Shown: positions 1 to 9,143, counted from the stretch's first letter. The stretch is DNA of 14,344 nucleotides from Cyclostephanos tholiformis (GCA_036939975.1 JALLPB010000595.1:1-14344), one strand, 5' to 3'. Numbers and translations: made by a program. The notes: generated by a model not told the origin, from the letters alone.

Positions 1-360
1 TTAGCTGTCACATCCTTCAACATTAGCTGTTTCTTAATCCCCGGTTTTTACGGTAATTGAATATGCACGATAATAATATTATTATGTACGGGGTTTAGGC
101 AGGATTTTTTAGCTTGTGTCCTAGTGAATACAAAGTGGACACATACCGTAAATCACGGACCAGCATGACTTCAGTCACAATGAATACCATACGAGACGAT
201 ACACCAAAAAAACTACGTGGTTGGCTTGCACCATTGTCTTTTTCTATTCCGACGCCTAGGGGAGAAGTTAAACGCAAGCATCACCAAAACAATGATAACA
301 TTAATTAAACTAATGTATTATCTAACGTTAGATTAATTTTATTGTACTAGTCACAGCCCT
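1..360. other. AT-rich stretch without a supported gene
   Basis: I see no gene here. Two open frames of about 60 codons exist on opposite strands (95-277 and 114-308), but both begin at TTG rather than ATG and neither resembles a known domain. The stretch holds two perfect palindromes, ATAATAATATTATTAT at 70-85 and ATCTAACGTTAGAT at 320-333, and a short direct repeat TTAGCTGT near positions 1 and 25. The minus frame at 95-277 could be a terminal exon of a gene lying to the left, but no splice context supports that. Confidence 0.4.
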
Positions 361-570
361 AACCCTCCCCGATGTGTCCGACAATGTCTCCAGCTGGCTC
401 CCCATCAATTTTTTTAGGTTTCACCAGCCCAAAACATCGTCAGACGCACCCCGCAACTCCATAAAACAAGTCCGATCCAGCCAAGCTGTGTCGAGCCAAT
501 CTAGCCATGCCAAGCCGACCAAGATGTGCCCGCAGCGACGCATTCGTTGCCCCACAACGTCACCAAAGCG

Positions 571-1140
571 GCTCGACAACGACGAAAACGACAACAAACC
601 AGCAACATCACTCCCCCTCCTTGACGACACAACAACACAATCCCCTCTCGCAATGATTGTCATTGATCCCCCACTCCCCTCTCTCCTCAAAGTTGTCGCC
701 AATTCGGCTCGATGATGACGACGACCCACGACGTACCTCCCCCCTCATCCCCACCCTTCCACGATGAGGACGACACGACCACCCCTCCTGCAATCATCGT
801 CGTTGTCCCCCCCGCCCCCCTGTCTCCCCCACAACAACGCGGCTCGACAAAGACGACAATCGACAAAGTTCCTCCCCCTCCCCCCCCCCCCTCAATGACG
901 ATGACGACGACTCTACCTATTGTTGTCGTTTCACCCCCGTCCCCTTCTCTTTCCAACGTCTTCGCCAACGCGGCTCGACGACAACGACGACGACCCACAA
1001 TGTACCTCCCCCTTCATTCCCCCTTTTGACGACGAGGATGACACGACTTCCCCTCCCACAATCGTCGTCGTTGTCCCCCCCGCCCCCTGTCTTCCCCACA
1101 TCGTCGGCAACCCTGCTCGACGACGACGAGAACCGACAAC
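571..1140. repeat. GC-rich minisatellite, about 136-bp period, 4-5 diverged units
   Basis: The anchor GCTCGA recurs at 571, 707, 842, 973 and 1115, giving unit lengths of 136, 135, 131 and 142 bp. Each unit runs in the same order: GCTCGAC with GAC-rich triplets, an ACGTACCTCCCCC-like block, a GACGAGGACGACACGAC-like block, an ATCGTCGTTGTC block, then poly-C and a TTCCCCAC-like block leading to the next anchor. The plus strand is strongly pyrimidine-skewed with C runs up to about 10. Units are diverged in sequence and length, so the array is old or fast evolving. Open frames across it on both strands (for example 712-1029 plus and 687-998 minus) follow from GAC and CCC triplets and are not evidence of a gene. 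Confidence 0.85.
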
Positions 1141-1351
1141 GTCCCTCCCCCCGGCAGCGGCGCCGACGGTGGGGATGGTCGGGGAGGTCGTAAAGAAGCG
1201 ACTGGTCGAAGGACGGAGTCTGCCGGCGATGGCGAGCGATGGGGGAGGGCGGCGAGTTTCAGGCGGTGGGAGCCTCTCTATTTTTTATTCGTGTGGGGGA
1301 AGTGGGGTGTGTTGGCGAGGCATGGAAATCTTCCTATCCGACTGAAAATGT

Positions 1352-1497
1352 CTACGTACGTAGGCATTAGTACAGTAGGTTAGGCAAATTGCCTAAACCC
1401 TAAATATCCTTTGTATTAAAAATCACCGCGAGAGCACTCTAGCTTTAAGGTGCATTGTTAAAGTCATATTTCGGGAATAGGCAGAATATTCTGCCTA
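1352..1497. repeat. Three palindromes between the minisatellite and the gene promoter
   Basis: CTACGTACGTAG at 1352-1363 is a perfect palindrome. TTAGGCAAATTGCCTAA at 1380-1396 is perfect around a central A. TAGGCAGAATATTCTGCCTA at 1478-1497 is a perfect 20-bp palindrome. The last two share the outer motif TAGGCA/TGCCTA and flank about 80 bp of unremarkable AT-rich sequence, so they may be the ends of a small decayed foldback element. They could also be binding sites for a dimeric regulator; the sequence does not decide. A short telomere-like CCTAAACCCTAAA lies at 1392-1404. Confidence 0.6.
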
Positions 1498-1597
1498 ATC
1501 TGTATGAGAGAAGAGGAATTCTCATTAAAATAACAATTTGACTGTTTTCATGCCCGCCGCTGTCGATTTCAATCAGCGTTTTCGGGACTCCCAATAA

Positions 1598-1728
1598 TTA
1601 AAATTGCAAACACGTATGAGAATTGCAAACACGAATGAGAATTGCAAACGTCAACGTAGGAACAATATGATGAAATATTAAAATTGCAAACACGTATGAA
1701 AATTGCAAACACGTATGAAAATTGCAAA
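1598..1728. repeat. 19-bp tandem repeat in two three-copy blocks upstream of the armadillo gene
   Basis: The unit ATTGCAAACACGTATGARA starts at 1603, 1622 and 1641, and again at 1683, 1702 and 1721, always 19 bp apart. Both blocks begin with the same ATTAAAATTGCAAACACGTATGA (1598 and 1678), so the whole three-copy block seems to have been duplicated at an 80-bp interval. The third copy of each block is truncated. The array lies about 160-290 bp upstream of the ATG at 1891, within likely promoter distance, and each full unit holds an ACACGTAT core, close to bZIP/bHLH-type ACGT sites. A regulatory role is inference. Confidence 0.85.
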
Positions 1729-1747
1729 GGGCACATTAAAGTCCCAT

Positions 1748-1753
1748 CACGTG
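1748..1753. promoter_or_regulatory. CACGTG E-box/G-box-like site
   Basis: A single palindromic CACGTG lies about 138 bp upstream of the start codon at 1891, directly after the 19-bp array whose units carry related ACGT cores. CACGTG is the classical site for bHLH and bZIP regulators. No clear TATA box is visible between here and the start codon. The function is inferred from position and motif only. Confidence 0.3.
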
Positions 1754-1890
1754 TGTGTGATTCGTGACTCAAAATACGCAACAAAAGGCGTAAAATGTTA
1801 CAATTCCGGTAGTCTCTACCTTACTCACACTTAATTTTGTTTCGTCGAGGTGCACCAAGTTTATCATTGATCCATCCAAACGTAACCGAT

Positions 1891-4800
1891 ATGGTTTCGT
1901 CTTCTGGGGAAAAGCGATCCCTCCAACCCCCCGAACATGGAGCCGCCACGACCGTGAACTCCGCCAGCATCTCCAATCGATTGCATCTGCATCACTTCGC
2001 AGTGAATCACTCCGTCGACGGCGCCGTTCCGAAAAAATCGAATAGGCCACCAGGTCCTCGCGGTGGGAGTCGGGGGGGCGCGCAGCAGCGGACCCGCGAG
2101 GAGGGCGCAATAATGGCGAGCCGAGCGTCAGCGGGTGTCAGCGCCGACCCACATGCCATCCGAAACCATCATCCCGACTCCCTCGACATCCAGTCCATCA
2201 CGCCGAACACTTCCTACTCGTTCGAGGCCGATGCCAACGACTTGGACACGACCTCGCTGTCGGACTACGGCGATCCGAATAAAATGAACGGGATCAACGA
2301 TGGCAACGGCATCAGTCCCGGCGGGGGGTCGTACAGCACCCGGAGCACGAGGTACAAGATGGCCCTGAACACGCGATCGCGACAGCGCCGGCTGAGGCGG
2401 ATGAGAGATCCGCTCCAAACCCCCAACTCCGGTGGCGCGGTGGGGGACGGGCGCAGCGACTCGCTCGTCAATCCTCCCGCCGATGCGGATACGTCGTCCG
2501 GGAGCAGAAATGGCAGCTTCGATGGCGCGATGCCGGCATCGCCGCCCGCGAGGATATCGTCCGCCCGAGCATCGTCGACGACTGTCTCCCCGGCGGCGGA
2601 CGCACGCCCCATTTCGCCGCATAGTCGTTTGAACGATAATTACGCTTGTTATAAGTCGGGGGGGGGGGGGGGCAGGGAGGTCGTCTCTCCCTCGACCACC
2701 CCCTTCGTGCCGCATCACGGCAATTCCAGGGTAGTATCGCCGCACGATGACGAATCGTCGGGTATGTACTCGAGAAAAAGTCCACCCGCCCCACCCACCG
2801 CCAGGAAGGAGAGGGACACGAGCAGGGACGACGACGGCGTCGACGTCGGCAGGATTACGACGACTTCCCCGAGAAGTCCTTTCCACCCCCCCTCCTCTCG
2901 AAGGAATCATGGGTCCCTCGTCACCGAGGCCCAGGAATACCTCCCGGACTGGAAGGCCGTGAACGGCGGGTGGGATCTCTCCCCCGACGAGGTCCGCGAC
3001 GCGGCCAACTTCACGAAGATACAGTTCCAGATCTCCGCTCTCGGGAGGGAGGTCGAGATGCTCAGCGGGGACGAATGCGACGATGCCTACGTCGCCGAGC
3101 AGGCCAAATTCTCTATCAAGGACGACAGCTTCCTCGGCAGGTTTTCTCCTACCATAACGAATAATGGAGGCGACGATGACGGCGAGGGTACGAAGCAAGT
3201 CTGGCAGAACGATGTTTGGTCCGACGTCCCTGCGCCCACGTCGCCGGCCAAAATTTCCTCGGAAATCTTCCACCAGAATGTCGCGGCGAGCCTGGTCTCG
3301 CTGTTGTCGGCAGACCGCATGATCGAGGCGGGTCTGATGGCCCCTGAGATCAACAGCACCGAGGAGGACGAAGCCTCAAGGGACGTGGGGGGCGACTCGC
3401 CCGTCGAAGTCAATAACACGTCTTCCTTTTCAACGGACGGGTGGAGCTCGACCAAGAAGCACCTGTTCACCTTCGAGGGGGGTTCCGATCCGGGCGCATC
3501 CCGCGGGGGGGAGTGGCAGGGCATGGTACAGGTCACGCGATCCCTCTTCAACGACGATCTCGACGACGACGTCAGGCAGTCCATGATCTTCCAGGCTTTT
3601 CGCAAAAAAATGATCGTGCCCTCTCAACAGTTTAGCGATTTACTGAGTCAGATAAATCGCAGTGCAGGGACGACCATAGACAGAGCGTTCGCCACCCGGC
3701 GCAAGAATGCGTGCGGGGCACTAAAGATATTGAGCGCCAAAGAGCAGAATAAGTTGAAAATCTGCTGGACAGTGGGGGTCCTGCCCGCGATTGCGTCTGT
3801 GTTGAGCGACGTACGCATGGTTAATGCGTTGGACGATCCTATAGCTTTCGCGGCGAATGCTGAGGCGCGTAATCGAGTCATTGCCACATTGTTGAATCTG
3901 AGCGTGAATAAAAAAAATCGCATGTTGATTGTGAACACCCCCGGCGTGTTGGATAGCATGACGCAAACAATATTGCACGATGCGGGCGAAGGACGACAGG
4001 GTTGTTGCACCGTCTTGTTGTACTTGGCGAAGACTGCTGAGGCCCGCATAATGATCGTCAAGGGCTCTGGGGTAATGGATGCGCTGAGAAATGTTATCAA
4101 AGTGCCTAAAGATGAGAATCCGCAGAAGGTGCGACGACGAATCGAGGACGACTACAAGAGGTTCCCGGGAGAGACCACGTTAAATACGATGGACACCGGA
4201 CAGAGTCGGTCGCATCATGGACGATCGTATTCATCAAAAGAATACAGTGATAGCGATAGTAACAGTGCCAGCAGTTGCAGCCACAGCGGCGGTTGTCACA
4301 GCAGCACGAGTGGCAGCGCCCCTGCGGGTGAATCGAGGAATGATGAGAGTACCAATATGTCTGGGGAGGTGAACATGGTGGAAATTTCAAGGCTTAATGA
4401 GAGCACCATGGCGACTGTGGGGGCGAAAATGGTGGAAATTTCATTTCATGCTGCTGACCCCACCTCTAATTCAAAGGCTTACATGACTGCCGAGTCTATC
4501 GTGACAGCTGAGGGCGATAATGTATCCAATTTAGATTTGTATGATATTGATCCAAATCGTTTCTTGCACGGTGCAAGGTTGAGTGTGTTTGCCTGTCTTT
4601 TGTGCCTTGTCAAAAGTCAGGAGAATGCTGTGAGTCGCTTTGTCGTGCATTGCAAAGCGCAAAACCATTATGAGTGCACGTTTCCTCACGCTTTGTTTCC
4701 ATGTTGTCGCTTCAATACACAAAATACAGTTCATAATTGCACGCATCACAGAGATGATTGAAACCCTACTTGAAGTCTCGAGACTTCACCGTTCGCCGTC

Positions 4801-5389
4801 TCACTCTCGTGCCATGGCTGTTCTTGCCCATTTAACGCGCCATCCCAAAAACTGTCACCATCTTGTGTTCAATTTCGGTTCCCTTGTCCCTGTGCTCCAA
4901 GCTGCAACGGACTCACCGGACAAGGAGGCGCGCCGGTACGCCTTCTGTGCCTTACAAAATTTAAGCGTAGACAAGTCATGCCGTGCCCCAATTGCTCACT
5001 CGCCCATGGTTATTTGGTCATTAATTCAACGATGCAAAAAACCAACTGACGATGAGGACAAGGCGGACGAGACGCGGATGGCGGCGATGGCAACCTTGCA
5101 AAATTTATCAGACGAACCGGCAAACGTTATCCAGTTCACCATCGTCCAGGATTGTATCAGCACAATTATTGAAATTGCAAGGGGGGATTCAGTGCAGGGT
5201 GAACCAACAGACTTGGCAAGCTTCATGGCTAAGAATACGTTGGCCACTCTGAGTCATTGGTTTCGTAAGATTGCAACGAGCGGTGCTGAACGTGTTCGCA
5301 AGGCTGAAATTGCAACTGGAGGAACTAGGGCGTTTGTGAACCTGTGCAATGCAACGTTAGCGCCAAAAGTCTACGAGCAATGGTCTTGA
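1891..5389 (+). CDS. Armadillo-repeat protein with long disordered N-terminal half (two exons, 1132 aa)
   Basis: The coding sequence is 1891-4629 joined to 4730-5389: 913 plus 219 codons, then TGA. The first in-frame ATG (1891; G at -3, G at +4) is chosen because the frame upstream opens only with TTG. Residues 1 to about 345 are rich in Ser, Pro, Gly, Arg and Asp, with no domain I recognise. A more ordered part follows (about 350-400 and 455-490, EYLPDWKAVNGGWDL and FHQNVAASLVSLLSADRMIEAG). From about residue 600, armadillo-type helices appear, with repeat cores such as VIATLLNLSVNKKNR and CCTVLLYLAKTAEARIMIVK. A Ser/His-rich linker (about 770-815) and an 18-residue tandem repeat interrupt them. 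They resume at about 895-1110 (YAFCALQNLSVDKS, MATLQNLSDEPANV). Such repeats form a superhelical protein-binding surface; the partner and cellular role cannot be read from sequence. No signal peptide or membrane segment is seen. Codons look GC-rich before about 3600 and more AT-rich after. Confidence is high for the gene, moderate for the exact start. Confidence 0.85.
2658..2672 (+). repeat. 15-G homopolymer inside the armadillo gene
   Basis: Fifteen consecutive G residues encode a short Gly run (SGGGGGR) in the disordered N-terminal half. The length shown keeps the frame open. A tract this long is prone to polymerase slippage and to sequencing error, so the true length may vary between alleles or reads. 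Confidence 0.9.
4336..4443 (+). repeat. 54-nt in-frame tandem duplication in the linker of the armadillo gene
   Basis: Positions 4336-4389 and 4390-4443 are two adjacent 54-nt copies. They encode RNDESTNMSGEVNMVEIS and RLNESTMATVGAKMVEIS. The last 15 nt (ATGGTGGAAATTTCA) are identical in both (4375-4389, 4429-4443). The duplication is a multiple of three and lies in the flexible linker between the two armadillo blocks, where length changes should be tolerated. Confidence 0.8.
4630..4729 (+). other. Phase-0 spliceosomal intron of 100 bp
   Basis: The donor is GTGAGT at 4630 and the acceptor is AATACAG ending at 4729. Both sides fall on codon boundaries. Splicing joins LVKSQENA to FIIARITEMIETLL, a continuous helical stretch inside the armadillo region, and opens the frame that runs to TGA at 5387-5389. 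Without splicing the protein would gain a Cys/His-rich tail unlike the rest and stop at 4761. A pyrimidine-rich run (CTTTGTTTCC, GTCGCTTC) precedes the acceptor. The length and consensus fit compact introns of algae. Confidence 0.85.
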
Positions 5390-5580
5390 TCTGGGTTCAT
5401 TAATAGTAAATCGGCTGACATCAGAAAATGAGGACAGGGAAAGAGTGTAATTATTTGTGTTTTAACTGTGAATGAGTGGCTCGGCCAGCATAAATTAGAC
5501 CAGTGATGTCTAACTTCTTGTTCATGAGAATGTTATTCTTGCTTACTTATCTAGTCATTAGAATTATTGTTATCTCCGAC
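5390..5580 (+). other. 3' flank of the armadillo gene
   Basis: This stretch is AT-rich and non-coding. I see no AATAAA polyadenylation hexamer in the first 150 nt after the stop. It probably contains the 3' UTR, but its end cannot be placed. Confidence 0.4.
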
Positions 5581-5817
5581 ATTTGTTCTTCCTTTTTCTA
5601 GTTGTATCATTGTATGGTGCTGTCTTGCCTCTGAAACACACCTGCAAGCCTCTGTTTGGCACTGATCTATTAGTGAACTTCAAAATCTTCAATGTTTACC
5701 TTCTCTAGCAATCATGGCAGCATGGAAATGCTCAACTTCATCATGTCATGAATATGCTGGAAATTTTACAACTTTTATGTCCTTTTTACACCCATGTCCC
5801 TTACTGCCTTCTGATGT
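5581..5817. repeat. Direct repeat R1, copy 1 (237 bp)
   Basis: This unit starts with ATTTGTTCTTCC and ends with CTTCTGATGT. It is matched across its whole length by 5861-6096, 280 bp downstream, with scattered substitutions and small indels. The copies are separated by 43 bp unlike either. Neither copy has a shared open frame with coding character. The unit may be a fragment of a dispersed repeat or a local duplication. Confidence 0.85.
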
Positions 5818-5860
5818 CACACAGTTGTCTTGACCGTATGTTAAATGGATTATGAATAGC

Positions 5861-6096
5861 ATTTGTTCTTCCTTTTTCCAGTTGTATCATTGTATGGTGC
5901 TGTCTTGCCTCTGAAACACACCTACATGCCTCTGTTTGGCAATGATCTATTAGTGAACTTCAAAATATTCAATCCTTTACTCTCTCGAGCAATTATGGCA
6001 GCATGGAAATGCTCAACTTCATCATGTCGTAAATATATTGAAATTTCTACAACTTTTATTTCCTTCATCCCCGTGTCCCTTACTGCCTTCTGATGT
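5861..6096. repeat. Direct repeat R1, copy 2 (236 bp)
   Basis: This is the second copy of the unit at 5581-5817. The blocks GTTGTATCATTGTATGGTGC and ATGGCAGCATGGAAATGCTC are identical in both. A 76-codon frame (5863-6093) is open in this copy but not preserved in the first, so I do not call it a gene. Confidence 0.85.
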
Positions 6097-6462
6097 TCAA
6101 TACATATACCATCTTATATTGACCAACACCTTACTGGTACTAAGTATTTAAATTAAAGTTGAAAATTCGATTAATATATATTATTCAGACATCATCTTAT
6201 GTCCAAAAGGAAAAGTCCTATATGTTGTCAGCAATATCCAAGACCCAGAGCTCTCATCTCTCAGTTGACTGGAAGCCATTCAAGGGCAAGAATACAATTG
6301 ATGTAATGTTGGGGAATAGCTCATGATTGCCCAAAAGAGAGACAACACGACAAGCACCTGAATTACATAGATGTAAGGAGTGGTGACGGAATGATGACAG
6401 GCGGACAAGTGACAGCTCAACAATTCAACAAGCAGTAGGAGGCATCAGCAGTCAGGAGGCAC
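6097..6462. other. Intergenic stretch left of the transposon
   Basis: I see no gene or repeat that I can support. 6130-6190 is very AT-rich, with TTAATATATATTATT. The segment ends in the left copy of the 8-bp target-site duplication at 6463-6470. Confidence 0.4.
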
Positions 6463-6470
6463 CCTCAAAA

Positions 6471-6487
6471 CTAGGCTGTACATTCCT
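6471..6487 (+). repeat. Left terminal inverted repeat
   Basis: CTAGGCTGTACATTCCT directly follows CCTCAAAA. It pairs with 9219-9235 with a single mismatch (G versus A at position 5). Confidence 0.75.
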
Positions 6488-7130
6488 ATTTTTGTTCCTC
6501 TTTTGGGAGGACAGGAACATGGAGCAGGATTCCAGTTCCTCTTAGGATTCCTGCAGAATCCAAATGGAAGAGATGTTTGATAATCCTCTTTTTCTACAGG
6601 CTGGAAGCCTAGTTCCTCCTTGGAACAGGAATGGGTTCCTCTTTAATTTTGAGGGATCCTGCTTACCTACATGTTGTGTAGGAGCAGTAGGTCCACAGTT
6701 CTGTTCCTGCCATTTTTTATCCTGCCCTCCTGGCAGTGCAACACTGTGCTTGCAAACAACAAATAATAATGCATAATGACAGTACTTTTCCGCTTCTTCA
6801 TGACAAATTGCCCTCTCACACCTTTGATCATTTAAAAAGACTGCTTCTTCCCAACAGAATGTGGTGTCACACCCTTCTCGCAAGTGTCTGGGCCTTGGTT
6901 TATTATTGCTTGATGCACCCTGGGAGATTTGGCAAGAGCCCATCACCAGTCTTGGTGGTGGGAAAAATCACACAAGGCACGCCACTTCTTCCACAGCCCC
7001 CCCACCTTGCAATTCAATCCATCCTCCTCCCCCTCTCTCGCTGCAAAATATATAAAACGTGTTAGGTTGCATTAGAGTGAAGATGTTGAAGGGGTGGAGT
7101 GGAGGTATTATTGTTCTTAGGATCACCAAC

Positions 7131-7535
7131 CTTACCATTGCTTTGATTAAATAGCCATGCTCTCAAACACAGGAGACAGGGGGCAACGGGAACAGCTTAT
7201 CTGGCGGCATGTGTGAAATGGGGTATCCAAATTGTGCCACCAGCAAAGCTGAGGTCTCCGTTGTTCTGGTCATTGCTGCCAAGGTCACTTCGAACTGTGC
7301 ATACGATGCTCAACAATAACATTAAAAACAACAATCAACTGACAAAGTGGAAGAAGAGATGCAACACTCAGGTAAGGAAGGACCTGTGATGGTTGGGACG
7401 TGAGATGGATGATGAGAATATATAATTTTTATTATCCCTTATCATATTATTCCACCAGTGCCCTTGTCCTTACCATTTTTTATCAACTAAATAGCCATAC
7501 ACACAAATGCAGGCAGTGACAGGAACAGCTCATTG
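7131..7535. repeat. Diverged direct repeat inside the transposon
   Basis: About 7131-7199 and 7469-7535 share an ordered series of blocks: CTTACCATT, AACTAAATAGCCAT or the TTAAATAGCCAT variant, ACACA, CAGG and GGGAACAGCT or GGAACAGCT. They differ by many substitutions and small indels. I read them as an old internal duplication. No coding frame is shared. The rest of 6690-7900 has no gene I can support. Confidence 0.5.
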
Positions 7536-7906
7536 GTCAGTGCCAAAGAGGCAATCATTTGCTTTTTTGATCGTGGGGGGGTCTCTCGATGAGCCATAAG
7601 ATGTTCGAGTTGGCACTGTTTGTGGCTTAAAAGCAACTATCAACCCAATGATGGTTACCCAACATGACTGACAATGGGGGGGCGACCAAGAAGGTGAGAG
7701 GTGAGTTGGGAAAGATAGCATTAGCGGGGAGACAAAGGCGGGGGCAGGGGATCAAACAATGTATGACAAAATTGATAGTGTTCCTGGGCAAGCTGGAAAG
7801 GTAAAAAGAAAGCAACATCATGTGGCTAGAAAGATATTTTAGATAATGCATATCATTAAGCATTTAACAAATTAACATTCTCCTTTCATTTAGTCGACCA
7901 AGCATA

Positions 7907-8925
7907 TCAACCATCCAGTAATTCTACCATTGGCGGGGCGACATCAAGCGTGCTAGTCAGATGCTGCCATGCTGGTTCCCCATTGCGTGACAATATGCTT
8001 GTCTGCAAGGGGTATTGGCAAAGATCGGGACTGGCATCACCTGTGACCAGTAGCTTTGCCCAGAAGGTGAAGGTCTGCTTCTTGTGCATGACTTCATCCT
8101 CCACCTCTTTGCTCATGTACCACAATATCATCTCATTTGAGAACTGCTTTGCAATGATGCATTGCAGGAGCCTGCTCAGTGCTCAGTTAGTTGTGCTCAT
8201 CACCGAACGGTGCATCCACCATGCATATGACTTCCTTGTCATTATCTTCCTTGACATCCCCATCCTCATTGACATCGAAATTGTGATTGACGTCAACATC
8301 AAAATGACAAGGATCAATGGCTTTGGCCATGGCGGCGGCTCCCACCCCCCCATCCATGACAACAGGAATTTCCTCCATCAGCTCCTTGTCATCCAATCTC
8401 CATGGCGGCCATGCATTGTTGTCCTTGGCGTCATCATTGTTGACATCCCTCCACCACTTGCCATCTACTTCTCTGCCTCCACCATCCTGCATTGCCAATG
8501 TTGTTATCACCATCGCAATTCCACCAACCCTGTGGTCCGGCCACCTTGGTTTCATGAAGAGGAAGCCATTGCCATTGCATCCCATGAAGAAGTATATGCC
8601 ATCGTATTCCAGATCACCTGTGCCAACCACCCTAACACGTCATCCCAATCCAAGCATGGGTATTCGCTCTATTTGCTCCATCGCACATAGCATCCTCATC
8701 AAACCACACAATAGTTTTCCATCCATGTACAGGCGATGCAATTGCTGCTTGGCTGAGCAATTCAACATCTGCGAAAGTGATGGCAGGTGGCATTGCTTGA
8801 TACATCACACTGCCGCCACTGCGGATGATGTCACAGATGTTGATGAGTCACCATCGTCCCACCGCAACCCATCGCCTGATAGCAATTGATCCCCATCAGT
8901 GATGACATTGCCTCCCCCATTGATG
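7907..8925 (-). pseudogene. Decayed coding region inside the transposon, unknown family
   Basis: Minus-strand translation gives protein-like text in several frames that follow on from each other. From about 8925, an Asn/Gly/Asp-rich segment (QQNNINGGGNV) stops at TGA. The next frame gives ADVELLSQAAIASP, then GWKTIVWFDEDAMCDGANR, then THAWIGMTC and TAG. One base off, RVVGTGDLEYDGIYFFMG continues through MKPRWPDHRVGGIAMV into an acidic run (HFDVDVNHNFDVNEDGDVKE). After another break, EMILWYMSKEVEDEVMHKKQ leads to a stop near 7907. At least two frameshifts or stops are needed, so this copy is not functional. I do not recognise the family, and no DDE, RNase H-like or zinc-finger signature is clear. 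It could be the remnant of the element's own protein or a captured host fragment. Confidence 0.5.
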
Positions 8926-8994
8926 TTGTTCTGTTGTGGTGGTAGTTTTTATTGTGTGTTTTTGTGTGCGATGACAACACAGAATATGATTCCC

Positions 8995-9058
8995 GCCAAA
9001 AGGACATTTACTGGTTTCTACCTAAATTATCGATGAGATCAGTAAATGTCCTTTTGGC
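8995..9058. repeat. Perfect 19-bp inverted repeat (hairpin) near the right transposon end
   Basis: GCCAAAAGGACATTTACTG (8995-9013) and CAGTAAATGTCCTTTTGGC (9040-9058) are exact reverse complements around a 26-bp loop. Past one mismatch, pairing resumes for four more bases at 8990-8993 with 9060-9063. The arms being identical suggests recent origin or selection. Confidence 0.85.
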
Positions 9059-9095
9059 AGGAAATATCTTATTTGTCAACATTGGTTCTCTCAAA

Positions 9096-9143
9096 GAGGA
9101 ATGCATTTTACCAACTTGGTACATAGGTCTGTATGCATTCCTC
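9096..9143. repeat. Second hairpin near the right transposon end
   Basis: GAGGAATGCAT (9096-9106) and ATGCATTCCTC (9133-9143) are exact reverse complements, with one further A-T pair outside. The loop of 26 bp is the same length as in the hairpin at 8995-9058. Confidence 0.75.

Noticed and set aside
374..1345. Several 100-140 codon frames on both strands in the minisatellite
   Set aside because: They are produced by GAC and CCC triplet repeats, are open on both strands at once, and change frame between repeat units.
1392..1404. Telomere-like CCTAAACCCTAAA
   Set aside because: It is less than two full repeats and overlaps a palindrome; too short to indicate a telomere remnant.
1598..1728. 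CRISPR-like array
   Set aside because: The 19-bp units abut with no unique spacers of even length, and the genome is eukaryotic.
1837..1890. N-terminal extension of the armadillo protein by 18 codons
   Set aside because: It would start at TTG. The first ATG in frame is 1891 in an acceptable context.
2128..3273. 381-codon open frame on the minus strand
   Set aside because: It lies wholly opposite the armadillo exon in its GC-rich part. Its Arg/Gly/Pro/Val-rich text follows from the complementary codons and shows no domain.
6542..6946. 134-codon minus-strand frame at the left transposon end
   Set aside because: Its last third is encoded by the subterminal inverted motifs and no domain is visible, so it is probably a chance frame.
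7950..8889. Plus-strand frames of 246 and 190 codons inside the transposon
   Set aside because: The opposite strand reads more like protein (charged, ordered residues across frame breaks). The plus text is hydrophobic and Cys/His-rich, as expected of an antisense shadow.
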